From assembly GCA_963277665.1 (NCBI GenBank), contig OY728121.1, forward strand, positions 1,656,498,062 to 1,656,562,061: a stretch of DNA of 64,000 nucleotides, in the 5' to 3' direction. This DNA is from Viscum album (taxonomy: Eukaryota; Streptophyta; Magnoliopsida; Santalales; Viscaceae). The position numbers were made by a program, and so were the translations under genes. The notes beneath the pieces are model-generated. The model saw only the letters and a program-made list of their open reading frames with translations. It was not told the origin of the DNA and searched no databases. Positions 61,180 to 64,000 of the stretch are shown here, piece by piece. Position 1 is the first letter of the stretch, and every line of letters begins with the position of its first letter.

Positions 61180-64000
61180 TCACTTTGTAACAAACAGATG
61201 AGGATACCTCTCCCTCATCATATCCTCAAGCTCCCAAGTAGCTTCTTCTAATTGGTGGTTCCTCCATAAAACTTTCACCAAGCGAGTGGTCTTGTTTCGT
61301 AGGACTTTTTCGCTACGATCCAGAATCTCTATCGGCTGTTCTTCATAAGAAAGATCTTGCTCCAGCGGTACAACTTCTGAGTTGAGTACATGTGAAGGAT
61401 CTGGTATGTACTTTCTCAGGAGAGATACATGGAACACATCATGAACTTGAGAGAGATTCGGTGGAAGCGCCAATCGGTAAGCTACCTTCCCAACACGATC
61501 CAGTATTTCGAAAGGACCGATATATCTAGGGCTCAACTTCCCCTTCTTTCCAAATCTCATAACCCTCTTCCAGGGAGATATTAGTAAGAACACTTTATCA
61601 CCCACTTCAAACTCTAGGTCTTTTCTTCGGTTGTCGGCATAACTTTTCTGTCGACTCTGAGCTGCTCTTATGTGTTGTTGAATAGATCTGACCTTTTCTG
61701 CCATTTCATCAACGAGATCAGGTCCTAATAGCTTTCTTTCCCCAACTTCATCCCAGCAAGTTGGAGTCCTGCATTTCTTTCCATAGAGAGCTTCATAAGG
61801 AGCCATCTGAATACTGGAGTGAAAGCTATTATTATAAGAAAATTCCACCAAAGGTAGGTGTTGATCCCAACCTCCTTTGAAATCCATATAGAAAGCTCTC
61901 AACATATCTTCTAGGGTTTGAATTGTTCTTTCAGACTGACCATCTGTCTGGGGATGATAAGCAGTGCTGAAACTCAACTCTATATCCAGAGTATACTGAA
62001 GACTTCGCCAGAACTTCGAGGTAAATCTCGGATCCTGATCAGATATAATAGAAAGTGGTACTCCATGCAATCTTACCACTTCCTTTACATATATCCTGGC
62101 AAGCTGATCTAGAGAGAAATCCTCTCTAATAGCAATGAAGTGTGCAGACTTTGTAAGACAATCGACTATGACCCAAATAGCATTATTGCCTTTGGATGTT
62201 TTAGGAAGTCCTATGACAAAGTCCATAGTGATGTTTTCCCATTTCCATTCGGGTATGGGTAATGGTTGTAACATCCCCTTAGACTTCTGTCTCTCAGCTT
62301 TAACTTGTTGACAAACCAAGCATTGAGAGACATATTCAGCAACATCTCTTTTCATGCCATCCCACCAGAAGTACTCTTTCAGGTCCCTATACATCTTCGT
62401 GCTTCCAGGATGAATAGAGAATGATGAACTATGGGCCTCATCCAGCAGCTCCTTCTTTAATTCGGGGATGGGAGGAACACAAACCCGATTCCTGAACTTT
62501 ATTATCCCATCACAATCAAGGTTGAATTCAGGAACATTTCTCACCTTCTTTTGTAACTCGAAATCTTCTTTATGTGCCTCTTTAATCTTCACATGTATAG
62601 ATGGTTGAACATTCATTTGAGAAAGAAAAGATTTTTCCCCTTCCATTATAATTCCAAGATCCATCCTTTGTAAATCCATAAATATTGGATCTTTTGTGAT
62701 CCTCATCATGGATAAACTAGCATGGTCTTGTCGACTTAATGCATCTGCCACCTTGTTTGCTTTCCCAGGGTGGTAATGGATTGAGCAGTCGTAATCCTTA
62801 ATCAGCTCCAACCATCTTCTTTGATGCATATTCAACTCCTTTTGTGTGAAAATATACTTTAAACTTTTATGATCAGTATAAATATCACACCTTTCACCAT
62901 AAAGGTAATGCCTCCAAATCTTTAATGCAAAGATTACCGCAGCCAACTCCAAATCATGTGTTGGGTAATTTTGCTCATGGATTTTCAACTGTCGTGAGGC
63001 ATAAGCTATCACCATATCATTTTGCATAAGAACACACCCCAATCCCTTCTTGGATGCATCACTGTAGATCACAAACTTTTCTCCACTACAAGGCAGTGTG
63101 AGCACAGGTGCACTGGATAACCTTCTTTTCAACTCCTTGAAATTCTCTTCACATTCCTCTGTCCAAACAAACTTAACTCCTTTCCGAGTCAACTTGGTGA
63201 GTGGATTAGATAATCATGATTTTTTTTTTACAAAACGTCGATAATATCCAGCCAAACCAAGAAAACTTCGGATCTCAGTTACTGTTGTTGGTCTTGACCA
63301 TCTTTCGATTACCTCTGTTTTTGCTGGATCCACAGATATCCCCTCTTTTGAGATTATGTGACCCAAAAATGCAACTTTTTGAAGCCAAAATTCACACTTG
63401 GTAAATTTGGCATAAACCTTCTCCTTTCTCAGGGTCTTCAATATAATTCTCAAGTGATCTTCATGCTCTTCCTTTCTCTTTGAATAGACAAGAATATCGT
63501 CTATAAAGACTACCAAAAATTGATCAAGATAGTCTCTAAAGACTCTATTCATTAGATCCATGAAGATAGCAGGGGCATTAGTAAGACCAAATGGCATCAC
63601 TATAAATTCATAGTGTCCATACCTTATACAGAAATCCGTATTTGGTATATCCTCCCTTTTGACCCTTAATTGATGATACCCTGAACGAAGATTAATCTTG
63701 GAAAAGTATTGAGCTCCACGTAGTTGGTCAAATAAGTAATCAATGCGTGGGAGAGGATATTTGTTCTTGATAGTGATCTTGTTAAGTTCTCGATAATCAA
63801 TGCAGAGTCTCATTGATCCATCTTTCTTCTTAACAAATAGAACAGGTGCTCCCCAAGGTGACGCACTAGGGCGTATGAATCCCTTATCAAGATTCTCTTG
63901 AAGTTGCTTCTTCAATTCCTGCAACTCAATTGGGGCCATTCTATAAGGTGTCTTTGAAATTGGCAAAGCACCCGGTACGAGTTCTATTGAAAACTCAACT
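61180..64000 (-). pseudogene. pol polyprotein of the Tekay-like element, one in-frame stop, 5' end outside the window
   Basis: The frame is open from base 64000 to a TGA at 63214-63216, then continues in the same frame to the stop at 61180. The upstream segment is reverse transcriptase: [16 protein letters not shown], then [13 protein letters not shown], then MPFGLTNAP, and the FIDDILVYS catalytic motif. In the first catalytic block (63690 region) Asp is replaced by Asn (codon AAT), so the metal-binding triad is incomplete. The downstream segment holds RNase H (YSDAS, DLELAAV, YTDHKSL, ADALSR), an HHCC zinc-binding region (DEAHSS...HPG, CLVC), and the integrase core with D (TMDFVIGLP), D (ISDQDPRF) and E (DGQSER). 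A GPF/Y-type block (RYIGPFEIL) and a chromodomain-like tail ([16 protein letters not shown]) follow. Coordinates starting at 63192 or 63966 would rest on TTG codons and are not real starts. Confidence 0.92.

Larger units (their letters stand above)
57516..64000 (-). mobile_element. Tekay/Del-type chromoviral Ty3/gypsy retrotransposon, 3' part (runs off the right edge)
   Basis: On the minus strand the order is pol (RT, RNase H, integrase, chromodomain-like tail), polypurine tract, then a 3' LTR of about 3.6 kb starting TGTAACACCCGAG. The long LTR, the C-terminal chromodomain-like segment and the RT/integrase sequence fit the Tekay (Del) clade of chromoviruses. gag, protease and the 5' LTR lie beyond base 64000. 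It is the least decayed element in the window, with almost 920 codons of pol broken only once. Confidence 0.9.

Noticed and set aside
61918..62112. Plus-strand frame opposite the integrase
   Set aside because: It is a shadow of the strongly supported minus-strand pol frame.
1..64000. CRISPR arrays, bacterial operons, prophage or defence systems
   Set aside because: No regularly spaced identical repeats with unique spacers, no ribosome-binding-site-led gene strings, and all recognised elements are plant transposons.

Overview
The window looks like a stretch of intergenic DNA from a plant nuclear genome, probably a large one. It is strongly AT-rich and I found no host protein gene, rRNA or functional tRNA. 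Nearly everything that can be identified is a transposable element or a relic of one. The diagnostic families are plant ones: CACTA-type DNA elements with 3-bp target duplications, a Ty1/copia element, a Tat/Ogre-lineage Ty3/gypsy relic with a second RNase H domain, and Tekay/Del-type chromoviral Ty3/gypsy sequence. Most copies are old, with stops in every frame, internal deletions and only short islands of recognisable coding sequence. Slow removal of dead repeats, as in giant angiosperm genomes, would give this picture. The species cannot be named from the window alone.

Layout from left to right. A short non-autonomous CACTA element lies at 279-1116. It is packed with 25-nt-scale palindromes and carries a tRNA-like segment. 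Anonymous AT-rich DNA with microsatellites follows to about 15.6 kb. A decayed Tat/Ogre pol gene (protease, RT remnant, RNase H, second RNase H, integrase) lies on the + strand at about 15.6-19.4 kb. Tandem repeats of about 39 bp and 140 bp follow directly, and then a composite long repeat seen three times between 21.2 and 26.4 kb. A second CACTA element (22604-24348, 1745 bp, TSD TCT) sits inside the middle copy of that long repeat, and the other two copies act as empty-site controls. A minisatellite of about 37 bp lies at 27.06-27.62 kb.

From 32.5 to 43.9 kb the host sequence is a field of TGATCACATGA-like palindromic words. A Ty1/copia element (35213 to about 43500) is inserted in it. Its 5' LTR is broken up and is followed by a GC-rich island (35.9-36.75 kb) unlike the rest of the window. 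A probable solo LTR of a Tekay-like family lies on the + strand at 45012-49518. The same LTR family recurs on the minus strand as the 3' LTR (57516-61140) of the youngest element in the window, whose pol gene runs from 61180 past the right edge. That pol has one in-frame TGA and an Asp-to-Asn change in the first catalytic block of RT, so this copy should not transpose by itself.

Nothing forms an operon or pathway. The relationships are insertional: CACTA 2 into a repeat array, copia into a palindrome-rich field, and two copies of one LTR family in opposite orientations. Boundaries given as approximate were placed by eye from motif matches, not by alignment software.
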